Source: Gammaproteobacteria bacterium (GTDB lineage: Bacteria > Pseudomonadota > Gammaproteobacteria > Steroidobacterales > Steroidobacteraceae). From it: a stretch of 62,507 bases of DNA. The stretch is from assembly GCA_025357835.1 (NCBI GenBank), contig JANYLM010000007.1, forward strand, positions 1 to 62,507. The letters run 5' to 3'. This document shows positions 8,918 to 20,198 of this stretch, piece after piece. The notes under the pieces were generated by a model. That model was not told the origin of the DNA. It made no database searches and saw nothing but the letters and a program-made list of their open reading frames with translations. The position numbers were made by a program, and so were the translations under genes. Each line of letters opens with the position of its first letter. Positions within the stretch are counted from its first letter, which is position 1.

Positions 8918-8962
8918 TGTGCGGCTGAAGAGCCAGAAGGGTTCAGTTAAGCGCCGATTCCC

Positions 8963-9958
8963 TTAAGCCCAAAGGGCTTTGAGATGACTCAGCATCAGGC
9001 CGCGCACCTGGCCTAATTGGTTGTCGCCGGCGGTGAACAGCGGCGGGTTGCGCCGCAGCATGAGCCAGCGTTCAGTGCGTAGCACGCGGTCCAAGAACAC
9101 GAGATTGCGGTCTATGGCCTCGAGATAAGGGTTCTTGCCGCCGAACAGGGGCTCAACATACCGGTAGGCGTGCTCGAACTCACCTTCCAGCCGCCGCACG
9201 CGTGTTTCGCGTACAAACTCGGGGGTTTGCCGCAATAAATCCAAACCCGAGCTATATCGCACCTGCAAGGCGCCGTCGGCGCCGGGCGCAGCGGCGACTC
9301 CGCCGAGCACGAATTCAGGATACAGCCGGTCGCGGCACTTCTCTAGGTAACATCGATCCGCCATCTGTGCGATCAAATCCGCAGTGCCCAGCAGATGGCC
9401 GATTTTGCGGTCGCGGGCATCTGCAAGTTGAATCTGGTCAAGTTTGATTTCATAACCCGAGAAATGGACGATCCGGGTCGAAATTGGCACCCAGTTTTCC
9501 ATACCGATGCTCGGCAGGAATCGGGCCAAGAAACGCGCGCTGCGAGTCACATGGTAAAGAGTGAACTCGGCACCATTGCGATGTTCCCGGTCGCCGAACT
9601 CCCGGATGTAGCCCGCGTCGTGAAACAGCGAAGTGGCCAGAGCCATGACCGCGCGCTCGGCGCCGAAGCGCATTCGAGGTTCGACGCTTCGTTCGTATCC
9701 CACCAGCATGCGCGCCATCGCCAAAGTCATGTCCAGCGAGTGCTGGCGATCGTGGTAGACCGTATCGACGCCGTGGTATCCCGGCATGCGGCCCGTGAAC
9801 AGCTTGTCGAACTCTTCAAACGAAACAGCCACTCTATCGAAGGGCTCGCCCGGATAGGCGGCGGCGAACAGTTCACGCACCGCCGCGGTCACCGCCGTCG
9901 TGGAGCTGACCTGTACTGAGTTCGTTACGTCGTAGTCATTACGGCGAAGGTCGTGCAT
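8963..9958 (-). CDS. HD-domain metal-dependent phosphohydrolase (cyclic-nucleotide-PDE-like signature)
   Basis: 331 residues, probably soluble. The metal motif runs YHDRQHSLDMT, then SLFHDAGYIREFGD and EHRNGAEF, giving the H...HD...H ligand pattern. The first part (YHxxxH) recalls class I cyclic nucleotide phosphodiesterases more than the c-di-GMP HD-GYP family; no GYP motif is present. The C-terminal third is helical and not recognised. Substrate unknown; nucleotide or cyclic nucleotide hydrolysis is an inference from the fold. The gene stands alone between a convergent M15 gene and the SH3-protein gene, so context gives no further hint. Confidence 0.7.
   Translation of the reverse strand: MHDLRRNDYDVTNSVQVSSTTAVTAAVRELFAAAYPGEPFDRVAVSFEEFDKLFTGRMPGYHGVDTVYHDRQHSLDMTLAMARMLVGYERSVEPRMRFGAERAVMALATSLFHDAGYIREFGDREHRNGAEFTLYHVTRSARFLARFLPSIGMENWVPISTRIVHFSGYEIKLDQIQLADARDRKIGHLLGTADLIAQMADRCYLEKCRDRLYPEFVLGGVAAAPGADGALQVRYSSGLDLLRQTPEFVRETRVRRLEGEFEHAYRYVEPLFGGKNPYLEAIDRNLVFLDRVLRTERWLMLRRNPPLFTAGDNQLGQVRGLMLSHLKALWA
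8965..8979. terminator. Candidate hairpin between convergent genes
   Basis: AAGCCC-AAA-GGGCTT is a perfect 6-base-pair inverted repeat with a 3-base loop, lying at the stop codon of the HD gene and 48 bases beyond the M15 stop. It could end transcription from the plus strand, but only a couple of T residues follow. Confidence 0.3.
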
Positions 9959-10068
9959 CCGCAGAAGTTTAGGCTCTTCGAGTCGCCGGCGCCACGTGCC
10001 TGGTTCTCTTTTGTCGCAGCTGTTGCGCGCCGCAACCGTTATGTCAAAGCCTGGGCAATCGAATTAAG

Positions 10069-10659
10069 TCAATACACCTTGAGGCCGCCGAATTTACGCT
10101 TGATGCGGCGCGCCAAGGTGCCGTATCCCAGCCAGAAGCCACAGGCCAACGCAACCACCGCCGCGAAAATCCCAGTCCAAGGCCGCCCTGATGTGGCCGC
10201 TGAGATGCTCGGCATGATGCCGCCGGGCGCAGCGGCCGGAGCTGGTGCGGCCGCCAGCGCCGAATTTGCGGCGGCTAGTTCGGATTGCGTGGCCGCCAGC
10301 TCCTGCTTAAGCTGCAGGACCTCGCTGTGCGCAGCCGCTTCGGCCAGCGCCGGTGTGGTCGCGCGGCTGCGGTCCAGTTCCTCTTCGAGCTGTTTCACTC
10401 GCGCTGTGACGGGCTCGCGGGTAGTGAGATAGGCCGACTTCACCCAACCCTCGGCTCCGTCGGTCAAGCGGACCTGGGTAAATTCTCCGTTGACGCTCAA
10501 GGTCTCCAGTCGGGCTCCGGAATGCAGGGTGGTCAGTCGTTGGCCTTGGTTGTTCTGCTCGGCGTAGACGCCAAGCACGAGTTCATCGGTGACGTAGGCC
10601 GTCGCCGCAGTGACTCTGGCCGCCGCCAGCGCCAAGCACAGCGCGATCAACCATTTCAC
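10069..10659 (-). CDS. SH3 domain protein, TIGR04211 family (YgiM-like)
   Basis: 196 residues: a signal peptide (MKWLIALCLALAAARVTA), a bacterial SH3 domain (~20-80, with YVTDELVLGVYAE and EGWVKSAYL), a coiled coil (~85-135), an Ala/Pro linker, and a C-terminal transmembrane helix (GIFAAVVALACGFWLGYG) followed by a basic tail. This order matches E. coli YgiM, an inner-membrane protein with a periplasmic SH3 domain and unknown function. The start overlaps the stop of prlC by 4 bases, so it is translationally coupled to the peptidase. Gene 9959-10068 downstream is a 110-base spacer without a gene. Confidence 0.85.
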   Translation of the reverse strand: MKWLIALCLALAAARVTAATAYVTDELVLGVYAEQNNQGQRLTTLHSGARLETLSVNGEFTQVRLTDGAEGWVKSAYLTTREPVTARVKQLEEELDRSRATTPALAEAAAHSEVLQLKQELAATQSELAAANSALAAAPAPAAAPGGIMPSISAATSGRPWTGIFAAVVALACGFWLGYGTLARRIKRKFGGLKVY

Positions 10660-12677
10660 GCCGCGATCCCCGTCTGTTTGAGCAGCGGGCGCACGTCAGG
10701 CTCGCGTCCGCGAAACCGGACGAAGGCGTCCATCGCGTCCAAGCTTCCGCCTCTGCTGAGAATCGAATCGCGAAACCGCGCCGCGGTTGCACTGTCGAAT
10801 ACTCCGGCCTCTTCGAAAGCTTCGAATGCGTCGGCTGCGAGCACCTCCGCCCATTTGTAGCTGTAATAGCCTGCGGCGTATCCGCCCGCGAATATGTGCG
10901 CGAAACTTGCCGGCATGCGATTGAAAGGTGCGGCCGGCACCACCGCCACTCGCCGCCGTACACCGGCGAGAGTCTCGGCGACTTTCGCGCCCACCAGCGG
11001 GTCGAAGTTCGCGTGCAATTCAAAATCGAAACTCGCCAGTTCGATTTGCCGCAGCGTAGCGAGCGCCGCGTTGAACGTGCGCGTACCCAACAGACGCTGC
11101 AGCATGTCGACGGGCAAGGGTTCGCCTGTATCCACATGGCAGGATATGAGCGGCAGAACCTCGGGGCGCCATACGAAGTTTTCCATGAATTGACTGGGAA
11201 GCTCCACCGCGTCCCAGGCCACCCCGTTGATTCCGGCGATGCTGGGGTAGGCGACGCGCGTCAGCATGTGGTGCAATCCGTGGCCGAACTCATGAAACAG
11301 CGTGGTCACTTCGTCATGCGTCAGCAACGATGGCGCGCTGCCCACCGGCGCGGTGAAGTTGCAAACCAACTGCGCAACGGGGAGGGCGGTTCCCGTCGGC
11401 AGAGATTTGGCGATGACGCATTCGTCCATCCAGGCGCCGCTGCGTTTCTCGGTGCGTGAATACGGATCCAAGAAGAACCCGGCGACGATTCGCTCGCTCG
11501 AATCGAGCAGATCGTAGTAGCGCACGCTGGGATGCCATACACCGACTCCGGCCCGTTCCCGCACGGTGATGCCGTAGAGACGCCGAATCAGCGCAAATAA
11601 GCCGCCCAGCACCTTCGGCAGCGGGAAATACGGGCGCAGCGCTTCCTGCGATACCTTGAAGCGGCTTTCCTGTAGCCGTTCGCTGTAGAACGCCATGTCC
11701 CAAGCGTCGAGTTTGCGGCCCGCAAATTCTTCCAGATCCGAAAACTCCTGGCGCGCCGCCGGCAGGCAGCGGCGGGCCAGATCGTCCAAAAAAGCGAGCA
11801 CTTGCTTGCTGCCCTTCGCCATCCGGGTGGCCAGTGCGTAATCGGCGAAGTTCTTGAAACCCACCAGGCGAGCCAACTCGTGGCGCAGCGGCAGGATGTC
11901 GGCAATGATGGGATTGTTGTCGAAGCGACCCGCGCTCGGGCCCAACTCCGACCCGCGGGTGATCCAGGCTTCGTAGATGTCGCGGCGCAGTTGCGCGCTC
12001 TCGGCGCTGGCCATAACGGTCATGTAAGTGGGCTGATCGAGCTTGAATAGCCAGCCGGTCTGATTGGCCTCGCGAGCGTCGGCGGCCGCGCGATCGACGG
12101 TGTTCACGGGCAAGCCGGCGAGTTCTGAGCCATCGGTGACGCTGCGCGTGTAGGCACGTCCGGCGTCGAGCACATTCTCGGAAAACTTGGTGGCCAGCTG
12201 CGCCAGCCTCTGCGCGACCTCACAGTACCGGGTCTTCTCTTCGGGCCGTAAATCTACCCCCGCCAGCCGAAAATCACGCAGCGCGTTCTCCACCACCTTG
12301 CGCTGCGATGGATCGAGCGCAGTGCCTTCTTGCTGCAATACATGGGCATAGGCCGCTTGCAGAGCGGCGTTCTGGCCGAGTTCCGAAGCATAGGCCGTCA
12401 GCAGCGGCACGCATTCGTTATACGCCTCACGCATGGCCGCGGAATTGGCGACCGCATTCAAATGGCCTATCGGGCTCCAGGCCCGACTCAATCGATAGCT
12501 CAATTCCTCCACTGGTATTACCAGAGAGGCAAAGGTGGGATGGGGCTGTGTGGTCAGTTCCGCAAGACGCTGCCTATTTTCCGCCAGCACCGCCTCTAAG
12601 GCCGGACGAGCATGGCGCGCCTCAATGCGGTCGAAAGCGGGCAGCGATTCCAATTCCAGCAGTGGGTTGTTCACCAC
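10656..12677 (-). CDS. prlC: Oligopeptidase A (M3 metallopeptidase)
   Basis: 673 residues, the normal size of PrlC/OpdA. The zinc motif HEFGHGLHHML is present with the downstream glutamate region (GINGVAWDAVELPSQF) and the typical MNFVWRPE-like segment. The N-terminus (NPLLELESLPAFDRIEARH) fits the family. Function: cytoplasmic degradation of short peptides, including cleaved signal peptides. It is first in a small minus-strand unit with the SH3 protein. Confidence 0.93.
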   Translation of the reverse strand: MVNNPLLELESLPAFDRIEARHARPALEAVLAENRQRLAELTTQPHPTFASLVIPVEELSYRLSRAWSPIGHLNAVANSAAMREAYNECVPLLTAYASELGQNAALQAAYAHVLQQEGTALDPSQRKVVENALRDFRLAGVDLRPEEKTRYCEVAQRLAQLATKFSENVLDAGRAYTRSVTDGSELAGLPVNTVDRAAADAREANQTGWLFKLDQPTYMTVMASAESAQLRRDIYEAWITRGSELGPSAGRFDNNPIIADILPLRHELARLVGFKNFADYALATRMAKGSKQVLAFLDDLARRCLPAARQEFSDLEEFAGRKLDAWDMAFYSERLQESRFKVSQEALRPYFPLPKVLGGLFALIRRLYGITVRERAGVGVWHPSVRYYDLLDSSERIVAGFFLDPYSRTEKRSGAWMDECVIAKSLPTGTALPVAQLVCNFTAPVGSAPSLLTHDEVTTLFHEFGHGLHHMLTRVAYPSIAGINGVAWDAVELPSQFMENFVWRPEVLPLISCHVDTGEPLPVDMLQRLLGTRTFNAALATLRQIELASFDFELHANFDPLVGAKVAETLAGVRRRVAVVPAAPFNRMPASFAHIFAGGYAAGYYSYKWAEVLAADAFEAFEEAGVFDSATAARFRDSILSRGGSLDAMDAFVRFRGREPDVRPLLKQTGIAA

Positions 12678-12687
12678 GGAGATTCTA

Positions 12688-13596
12688 TCAGACGTGCGTC
12701 AACATCCAGGTCAGAGCGGCGCTGCTCCCGACGAACCCGGCGAAACCGGCCAGCGCGCGCCACCGGAAACGTTGCGCGAGAGTTTCCCCGTCCGATGCGG
12801 CCAGCAGGAATGCGCGACCATCCATGGGATCGGCCAGAACATTCAGGGACGGCGGGCGCGTGTCGGCGGCGCGGCCGTCGAGCACCTGTTTGCGGGCGGC
12901 GGCGCGGGCCTGCTCCCACTCCCCCGCGCCCAAGGTCCCGTCGTGGTTGGCGTCGAAGCGTGCCAGCAGCGCCGCTTGGTCCTTTTTCCATTCGCGCAGC
13001 AAATTAGCCACCGCGTCGTCTGGGCTCTCCACACTGATGCCGCCGAGACTACGGAAGGCGCCGATGGCGTACACATGCCCGCGGGGTTGCAAGCGATATT
13101 CCGTGTAGCGGTATTTGTCGGTCACGAGGGTATCGACCAAACGGCCGAACACGCCGGTGCCGTTCGGAATATGCATTTGCGGCCACGATTCGGGTCCGTA
13201 CCAAACATCGGTGGCGCCTGGAAACACCTCGGCACCGCGCGGATCGATCAGGCACTGGCCGGTGCCGTCATCCAGAAGAAAGGGGATCTCGCTGGTACCG
13301 CTGTCCACCGTCGACCAGGAGCGCGACCGCCCCGTGGAACTTCGTTCCTCGATCTTGTAGCGCCACCACGTGCAGGGCAGGCCGGTCAGGGGTGCCTTGT
13401 TCGCTGAGTCCGACGGCAGGGCGCCGATGCCGCTGAGTTCGACATACCCCTGCGCCGCGGAGCGCACACGCGACGTCGGCGTGTCCTCGATGACGCGATT
13501 CCGTGTCCACGCCTTGCAGGCGTACCAAAACGAATACACCGCGATACCAGCGAGCGCCATGACGGTGAGCCAAAATTTGAAAAGATTGCCGGACAT
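12688..13596 (-). CDS. GIDE-domain membrane protein with an EF-hand
   Basis: 302 residues from the ATG at 13596, chosen because it begins 14 bases after the lemA stop; a longer reading would run back into lemA. TM1 (~6-26) and a C-terminal TM (~275-296) flank a GIDE-like domain, the module found in the mitochondrial E3 ligase MUL1 and in bacterial proteins next to LemA (APLTGLPCTWWRYKIEE; FLLDDGTGQCLIDPRGA). Between them is a canonical 12-residue EF-hand loop DANHDGTLGAGE (215-226). No RING domain is present, so ubiquitin-ligase activity is not implied. Calcium sensing by this membrane complex is an inference. Confidence 0.75.
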   Translation of the reverse strand: MSGNLFKFWLTVMALAGIAVYSFWYACKAWTRNRVIEDTPTSRVRSAAQGYVELSGIGALPSDSANKAPLTGLPCTWWRYKIEERSSTGRSRSWSTVDSGTSEIPFLLDDGTGQCLIDPRGAEVFPGATDVWYGPESWPQMHIPNGTGVFGRLVDTLVTDKYRYTEYRLQPRGHVYAIGAFRSLGGISVESPDDAVANLLREWKKDQAALLARFDANHDGTLGAGEWEQARAAARKQVLDGRAADTRPPSLNVLADPMDGRAFLLAASDGETLAQRFRWRALAGFAGFVGSSAALTWMLTHV

Positions 13597-13609
13597 GTCC
13601 GGATTGCGG

Positions 13610-14182
13610 CTAGGTGCTGAAGAGCGCGCCGACGTCCACGTCGCGTTTTTCCTCGCTCGTGAATTCCAACAATTGCGCCGGCAGGAAGCCAAACTTCTGC
13701 GCGATCATCACATCCGGGACCACTTTCACCCGAATGTTATTCAGATTGACCTGGTCGTTGTAGAGTTCGCGGCGGTCGGCGATGGATTCTTCCAGGGCGA
13801 TAATCCTGCCCTGCAATTGCTTGAACGTTTCGTCGCTCTTCAGTTGCGGATAGTTCTCGGCCACCGCGAATAGCCGGCCGACGCCGACGCGCAGCTGCTG
13901 CTCGGCCGCGCCGACAGCGGCGATATCCCCCGTTGTGCTCGCTTGGCTGACGGAGGCGCGGGCGCGCATCACTTTCTCGAGAGTCTCCTGCTCGAACTGC
14001 ATGTAGCGCTTGCAAGTCTCCACCAGCTTCGGCAGCTCGTCGTGGCGTTGTTTCACCAGCACATCGATATTGGCCCACGCGACCTTGACGTTTTCCCGCA
14101 GACTCACCAGTCCGTTGTAGATACCGACCAAGTAGACGATCAAGACCGCTGTCAACGCTAGGATCACGACGAAACCGATCAT
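13610..14182 (-). CDS. lemA: LemA family protein
   Basis: 190 residues. N-terminal membrane helix (~4-22), followed by the characteristic [20 protein letters not shown] segment and long helices ending in [11 protein letters not shown], all hallmarks of LemA. The soluble part is a four-helix bundle facing the periplasm in family members. Its biochemical role is unknown. It is directly upstream (13 bases) of the GIDE protein, a pairing seen in many bacteria, so the two likely form one complex. Confidence 0.9.
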   Translation of the reverse strand: MIGFVVILALTAVLIVYLVGIYNGLVSLRENVKVAWANIDVLVKQRHDELPKLVETCKRYMQFEQETLEKVMRARASVSQASTTGDIAAVGAAEQQLRVGVGRLFAVAENYPQLKSDETFKQLQGRIIALEESIADRRELYNDQVNLNNIRVKVVPDVMIAQKFGFLPAQLLEFTSEEKRDVDVGALFST

Positions 14183-14259
14183 CGGAGCACCTCTTTCACC
14201 GGCGGGTGAAGCGTGCAGTATATTACCGGCCTTTACGCCCTTTAAGGATGGAGTTCACA

Positions 14260-15609
14260 GTGTCCGACCAAGCCTTCGATCTCATCAGCATCGGCGGCGG
14301 CAGCGGCGGCCTGGCCTGCGCACAGCGCGCGGCCGAATACGGGGCCAAGGTTGCCGTGATCGAATCGCACCGCTTGGGGGGAACCTGTGTGAACGTCGGT
14401 TGCGTTCCGAAGAAAGTCATGTGGAATGCGGCAAGCGTGGCCGTAGGATTAGCCGATGCCAGCGACTACGGTTTCAATGTCACCGTGGGCGACAATGATT
14501 GGCCGACCTTAAAGGGCAAGCGCGACGCCTATGTGCTGCGGCTGAACGGCATCTACGAGCGCAATCTGGCGACTAAGGGCGTGACCTATGTACGCGGTGC
14601 GGCTCGGTTCCTCGACAAGGGTGGTGTCGAAGTGAACGGCGAGCGCATGACGGCCCGGCATATCGTGATCGCCTCCGGCGGCAGGGCCACGGTGCCGACG
14701 CTGCCGGGGGCGGAACTGGGCATCACTTCGGACGGCTTTTTTTCGCTCGAGCAGCGGCCGAAGCGAGTCGCCGTCGTCGGCAGCGGCTACGTTGCCTGCG
14801 AGCTGGCCGGCGCTTTTCACGAACTGGGCAGTGAGGTGGAATTGTTCATTCGCAAGGATCATTTGCTGATGAACTTCGATGCCATGCTGGGCAAATCTTT
14901 GATGCGGGAAATGAGCCGGCAGGGGATCACCATCCACCCGCATGTGGTGCCGGCGTCGGTTCGCGGGCAGTCTGGCCTCAAGGCCCTATGGACGGCGGAT
15001 GGAAGGGAGTTTTCGGGTTTCGATTGCCTGCTGTGGGGGGTGGGGCGTGGCGCCAATATCGCCGGCCTCGATTTGAGCAAGGCCGGCGTAGCCGTCGATG
15101 ACAGCGACTACGTGGTCACAGACGGTTTCCAGAACACTAACGTGAAGGGGGTCTATGCCATCGGCGGTGTGACCGGCCGCGCCGCCCTGACCCCCGTCGC
15201 GATCGCCGCCGGCAGGCGCTTGAGCGATCGCCTGTTCGGCGGAAAAACCGATCGCCGTTTGGAATACAGCATGATTCCGACCGTGGTTTTCACCCACCCG
15301 CCCATCGGGACGGTGGGCGCCAGTGAGGCCGAAGCACGCGCTCAGTATGGGGACGCCGTGAAAGTGTATGTGGCCGACTTCACGCCCATGTACCACGCCC
15401 TTACCACGCGCAAGACGCACACCGACATGAAGCTGGTCTGTGTGGGTCCTGAACAGCGAATTGTCGGTTGTCACATCATCGGCAGCGGCGCCGATGAAAT
15501 GCTGCAGGGCTTCGCGGTGGCGATTCGTATGGGCGCCACCAAGCGGGATTTCGACGACACCGTGGCGATTCACCCGACCAGCGCCGAGGAGCTGGTCACC
15601 ATGCGCTGA
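14260..15609 (+). CDS. gor: Glutathione-disulfide reductase
   Basis: 449 residues from the GTG at 14260, which has GGAG six bases ahead; an ATG at 14248 and a further codon at 14206 are in frame but fit less well, and family length is about 450. FAD-binding [17 protein letters not shown], redox-active disulfide [13 protein letters not shown], the NADPH fold ([15 protein letters not shown]) and the C-terminal catalytic HPTSAEE are all present. It keeps the glutathione pool reduced in the cytoplasm using NADPH. It is transcribed alone and converges on aroE with 10 bases between the stops. Confidence 0.93.
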   Translation: MSDQAFDLISIGGGSGGLACAQRAAEYGAKVAVIESHRLGGTCVNVGCVPKKVMWNAASVAVGLADASDYGFNVTVGDNDWPTLKGKRDAYVLRLNGIYERNLATKGVTYVRGAARFLDKGGVEVNGERMTARHIVIASGGRATVPTLPGAELGITSDGFFSLEQRPKRVAVVGSGYVACELAGAFHELGSEVELFIRKDHLLMNFDAMLGKSLMREMSRQGITIHPHVVPASVRGQSGLKALWTADGREFSGFDCLLWGVGRGANIAGLDLSKAGVAVDDSDYVVTDGFQNTNVKGVYAIGGVTGRAALTPVAIAAGRRLSDRLFGGKTDRRLEYSMIPTVVFTHPPIGTVGASEAEARAQYGDAVKVYVADFTPMYHALTTRKTHTDMKLVCVGPEQRIVGCHIIGSGADEMLQGFAVAIRMGATKRDFDDTVAIHPTSAEELVTMR

Positions 15610-15619
15610 GGCGCGGCCC

Positions 15620-17611
<1,992 letters not shown>

Positions 17612-18139
17612 ATGAAGGATCAGGTTGGCGGAACTCAGAAGCGCGCCCGCTTCCAGGCGTTATGCCAATCGCTGCGTCCTGACCTGCTGCGTTTCGCGTT
17701 TTGGCTGTCCCGCGACCGCGCTTTGGCCGAAGATGTGGTTCAGGAAACCATGCTGCGCGCCTGGAAGGCGCAAGACTCGCTGCTGGACGAGGCTGCGGCT
17801 AAACCCTGGTTTTTGACCATTATCCGCCGAGAATACGCCCGCAGTTTCGAACGCAAGCGGTTTGTCACCGTGGATGTCGACGAACTGGTGGCCCGGGAGG
17901 AACCCATGCTGGCTGCCGCCGAGGAACAGAATCTCGCCGAATTACGCGCCGCCTTGTTTAAATTGCCCGACGAGTACCGCGAGCCCTTGGTGCTGCAGGT
18001 GCTGATGGGGTTCTCCACCGCCGAAATAGCCCGTGAGCTGGGACTATCGGGTGCCGCGGTATTGACGCGCCTGTTTCGCGCGCGCAAGCAGCTGCGCGTG
18101 CTATGCGGAGAAGATACGAGCTTGGACCCGCAAGGATGA
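17612..18139 (+). CDS. ECF RNA polymerase sigma factor
   Basis: 175 residues from the ATG at 17612; the frame is open further upstream but the family length supports this start. Region 2 (LRFAFWLSRDRALAEDVVQETMLRAWK cluster, residues ~24-50) and region 4 (LPDEYREPLVL, then MGFSTAEIARELGLSG as the helix-turn-helix, with VLTRLFRARKQLR) are clear; region 3 is absent as in ECF factors. Its stop overlaps the start of the next gene, which encodes a DUF3379-type membrane protein with a zinc anti-sigma motif. The pair is a standard sigma/anti-sigma module. The inducing signal is unknown. Confidence 0.9.
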   Translation: MKDQVGGTQKRARFQALCQSLRPDLLRFAFWLSRDRALAEDVVQETMLRAWKAQDSLLDEAAAKPWFLTIIRREYARSFERKRFVTVDVDELVAREEPMLAAAEEQNLAELRAALFKLPDEYREPLVLQVLMGFSTAEIARELGLSGAAVLTRLFRARKQLRVLCGEDTSLDPQG

Positions 18140-18918
18140 TGGAGTGTGCCCAGTATAGACGGACGGTTTTGGCCGATCCGCACGACCCTGATCCGGCGTT
18201 GAGCGAGCACCGCGGGAGCTGCCCTGAGTGCACTCTCTACACGGAGCCGATGCTGCGTTTCGAGTCGCGCCTGGAGCGTGCGCTGCGCGTGCCGGTACCT
18301 GCGGACATGGACTCAGGCTTGCGCCGCAATAGCGCGGCGCAAACGGACCGGGGAGAGGCCGGGTCCGCGCGAGTGGTGCCCCTTCGCCCCCGTTCGCCGT
18401 TATGGGCGCTGGGCCGAGGGCCGTATCGCAGGAGTTGGCTGGCGATGGCGGCCAGTGTGCTGCTGGCTCTCGTCGTGGCGGGAGGGCTTTGGCTGAGTGT
18501 TCCGGATCGAAGCCTCGCCGCCGCCGTCGTGACGCATATGGGGGGGGAACCGCAGGCGTGGCGCCGTACCGAACTGCCGGTGCCGAGCGCTGAGTTGCTC
18601 GCTGTATTGCGCGATTCGCAGCTGCGGTTGGCCGCCGATGCAGGCATTGTCAGCTATGCCAGTAGTTGTGAGTTTCGCGGGCACCGGGTTCCGCATCTGG
18701 TCCTGCAAACCGAATCAGGACCGGTCACCGTGATGGTGCTGGTGAATGAACACTTATCTAAGTCCATGCAGTTCGACGAACAGGGCTACCACGGAGTCAT
18801 CGTACCCGTGGCCGGCCACGGCAGCCTTGCCGTGCTCGCGCGAGGCCCGACCGCCGACCCCACCACCGTAGAGCATATCGCCCATCGAGTGCTCGAGGCC
18901 ATCGTCTGGACCGGCTAA
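18136..18918 (+). CDS. DUF3379 family membrane anti-sigma factor (zinc ZAS motif)
   Basis: 260 residues from ATG 18136, which interlocks with the sigma-factor stop (ATGATG). The cytoplasmic N-terminus has H25-x3-C29-x2-C32, the zinc anti-sigma signature. A single membrane helix follows (~103-123, WLAMAASVLLALVVAGGLWL), and the periplasmic part (~125-260) is the DUF3379 domain (GHRVPHLVLQTESGPVTVMV). I infer that the zinc domain holds the ECF factor until the periplasmic domain receives a signal. No protease-site assignment is possible from sequence. Confidence 0.85.
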   Translation: MMECAQYRRTVLADPHDPDPALSEHRGSCPECTLYTEPMLRFESRLERALRVPVPADMDSGLRRNSAAQTDRGEAGSARVVPLRPRSPLWALGRGPYRRSWLAMAASVLLALVVAGGLWLSVPDRSLAAAVVTHMGGEPQAWRRTELPVPSAELLAVLRDSQLRLAADAGIVSYASSCEFRGHRVPHLVLQTESGPVTVMVLVNEHLSKSMQFDEQGYHGVIVPVAGHGSLAVLARGPTADPTTVEHIAHRVLEAIVWTG

Positions 18919-18946
18919 GCCACGCCCTTCGCTGCAAAGCGATATC

Positions 18947-19219
18947 TCATATTCCGACCTCGCCGAGCAAATCGATCAAACGTCGCGCACTCGCCGCCAA
19001 TGTCGGGTGATTGGCCTCGAATTGAACCGCGATCCTTTCCAATCGGTCGGGAAGCGATCCCGGCGCCGCGGCCGGTGAATCGGCGGGTTTGTCGATCAGG
19101 CGATTAATGTCCTGCATCATGTCGCTGAGCGATTCCCTGGATTTAGGGTCGGCTCGAAGAGCATCGGTCATTTCCGCATGCAGTTTGGCGACGAGATCGC
19201 GCAAAGAGTTTTTATCCAT
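18947..19219 (-). CDS. DUF4404 family protein
   Basis: A 90-residue acidic, mostly helical protein (LRDLVAKLHAEM; SLSDMMQDINRLID; FEANHPTLAASARRLIDLL). The central NRLIDKP and the FEANHP-x-LA segments match the DUF4404 family of small proteobacterial proteins with no known function. No signal peptide or membrane helix. It converges with the anti-sigma gene (28-base gap containing TCGCT-GCAA-AGCGA, a weak hairpin) and lies 37 bases downstream of rlmJ on the same strand. Confidence 0.75.
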   Translation of the reverse strand: MDKNSLRDLVAKLHAEMTDALRADPKSRESLSDMMQDINRLIDKPADSPAAAPGSLPDRLERIAVQFEANHPTLAASARRLIDLLGEVGI

Positions 19220-19256
19220 AGGGAGTCCTGATAATCCACAAGCTCTGAGTACCGCG

Positions 19257-20105
19257 CTATTGTGCCATTCGTTCGGGAGTTAGTCGGGCTACTTCCACAT
19301 AGCCGGCTCCGGGTGTCGCGATTCCGGCATGAATTGCCGCATAGGCTTCAGTCAGGTAATCGTCGGCCCCGTAGGGTGGGTTGACTATCATCAAGCCGCT
19401 GCCGGCGAGGCCGACCCCGGCATCGTCCGGGTGAATGGCCAGATCGGCGAACAGCATTTTCGGAATCCGCAGTGCTGCGAAGCGCGCATGCACCATGCTG
19501 CGTTGTGACGCGCTGCGGATGGGATACCACATCAAGTAAATGCCGCTCGGCCAGCGACGATAGGCCTCCGCAAACGCCTGCAGCATCTGCTTCAACTCAT
19601 CGAGGCTTTCATACGGCGGGTCGATCAGTACCAGCCCGCGGCGCTCATCCGGCGGCAGAAAGGCATTGAGTGCGGCATATCCGTCGCCTATTTCGGTGCG
19701 AACCCGCCCAAGGGACTCAATCTCCCGCTCCGCGGCGCGCGCCTCGGCCGGCACCAGTTCGACGAAAAGCGCACGATCCTGTGCGCGCAAGCCGCCGGCG
19801 ATCAGTGCGGGTGAGCCGGGATAGCTTGCCAGACGCTTGCCGCGCCGCGCGTGAATCGCCGCGAAGTAGTCGGCCAGCGGCGCCGCAGCGAGGCTGGTTT
19901 CGATCAGGCGTTGGATGCCGCGCTCGGCCTCGCCGGACTTATGCGCTTCCGTCGCCTGCAGATCGTAGTAGCCACGGCCCGCATGGCTGTCCAGCGCGAA
20001 GATCGCCGCGTCTTTGCGTTGCAATGCACCGAGACAGTACACAAGGCCGACATGTTTCGCCACGTCGGCAAAGTTTCCCGCGTGATAGATATGCTTGTAG
20101 TTCAT
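19257..20105 (-). CDS. rlmJ: 23S rRNA (adenine(2030)-N6)-methyltransferase
   Basis: 282 residues, the usual RlmJ length. The N-terminus MNYKHIYHAGNFADVAKH is nearly invariant in the family. DSHAGRGYYDL contributes the SAM site, and DPPYES is the catalytic motif IV for adenine-N6 methylation. The enzyme methylates A2030 of 23S rRNA. An inverted repeat (20151-20165) lies about 46 bases upstream of its start. Confidence 0.94.
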   Translation of the reverse strand: MNYKHIYHAGNFADVAKHVGLVYCLGALQRKDAAIFALDSHAGRGYYDLQATEAHKSGEAERGIQRLIETSLAAAPLADYFAAIHARRGKRLASYPGSPALIAGGLRAQDRALFVELVPAEARAAEREIESLGRVRTEIGDGYAALNAFLPPDERRGLVLIDPPYESLDELKQMLQAFAEAYRRWPSGIYLMWYPIRSASQRSMVHARFAALRIPKMLFADLAIHPDDAGVGLAGSGLMIVNPPYGADDYLTEAYAAIHAGIATPGAGYVEVARLTPERMAQ

Positions 20106-20150
20106 CGCGGCGCATTGTGCCTGGGTTAGCGGGTTGCGTCGAAACTACCT

Positions 20151-20165
20151 CCCCCAGACTGGGGG
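20151..20165. repeat. GC-rich inverted repeat between the exporter operon and rlmJ
   Basis: CCCCCAGACTGGGGG is a perfect inverted repeat with 7-base arms around one central base. As RNA it can form a five-pair GC stem with a five-base loop. It lies after the last exporter permease stop (20199) and before rlmJ (20105) on the minus strand, where a terminator is expected, but no T-tract follows. Confidence 0.4.
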
Positions 20166-20198
20166 CGATTCCCTGGAAACGTAGCGTGCATGCACCGC

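Noticed and set aside
12688..13596. GIDE protein as a bacterial E3 ubiquitin ligase
   Set aside because: There is no RING finger; only the GIDE module is shared with MUL1.
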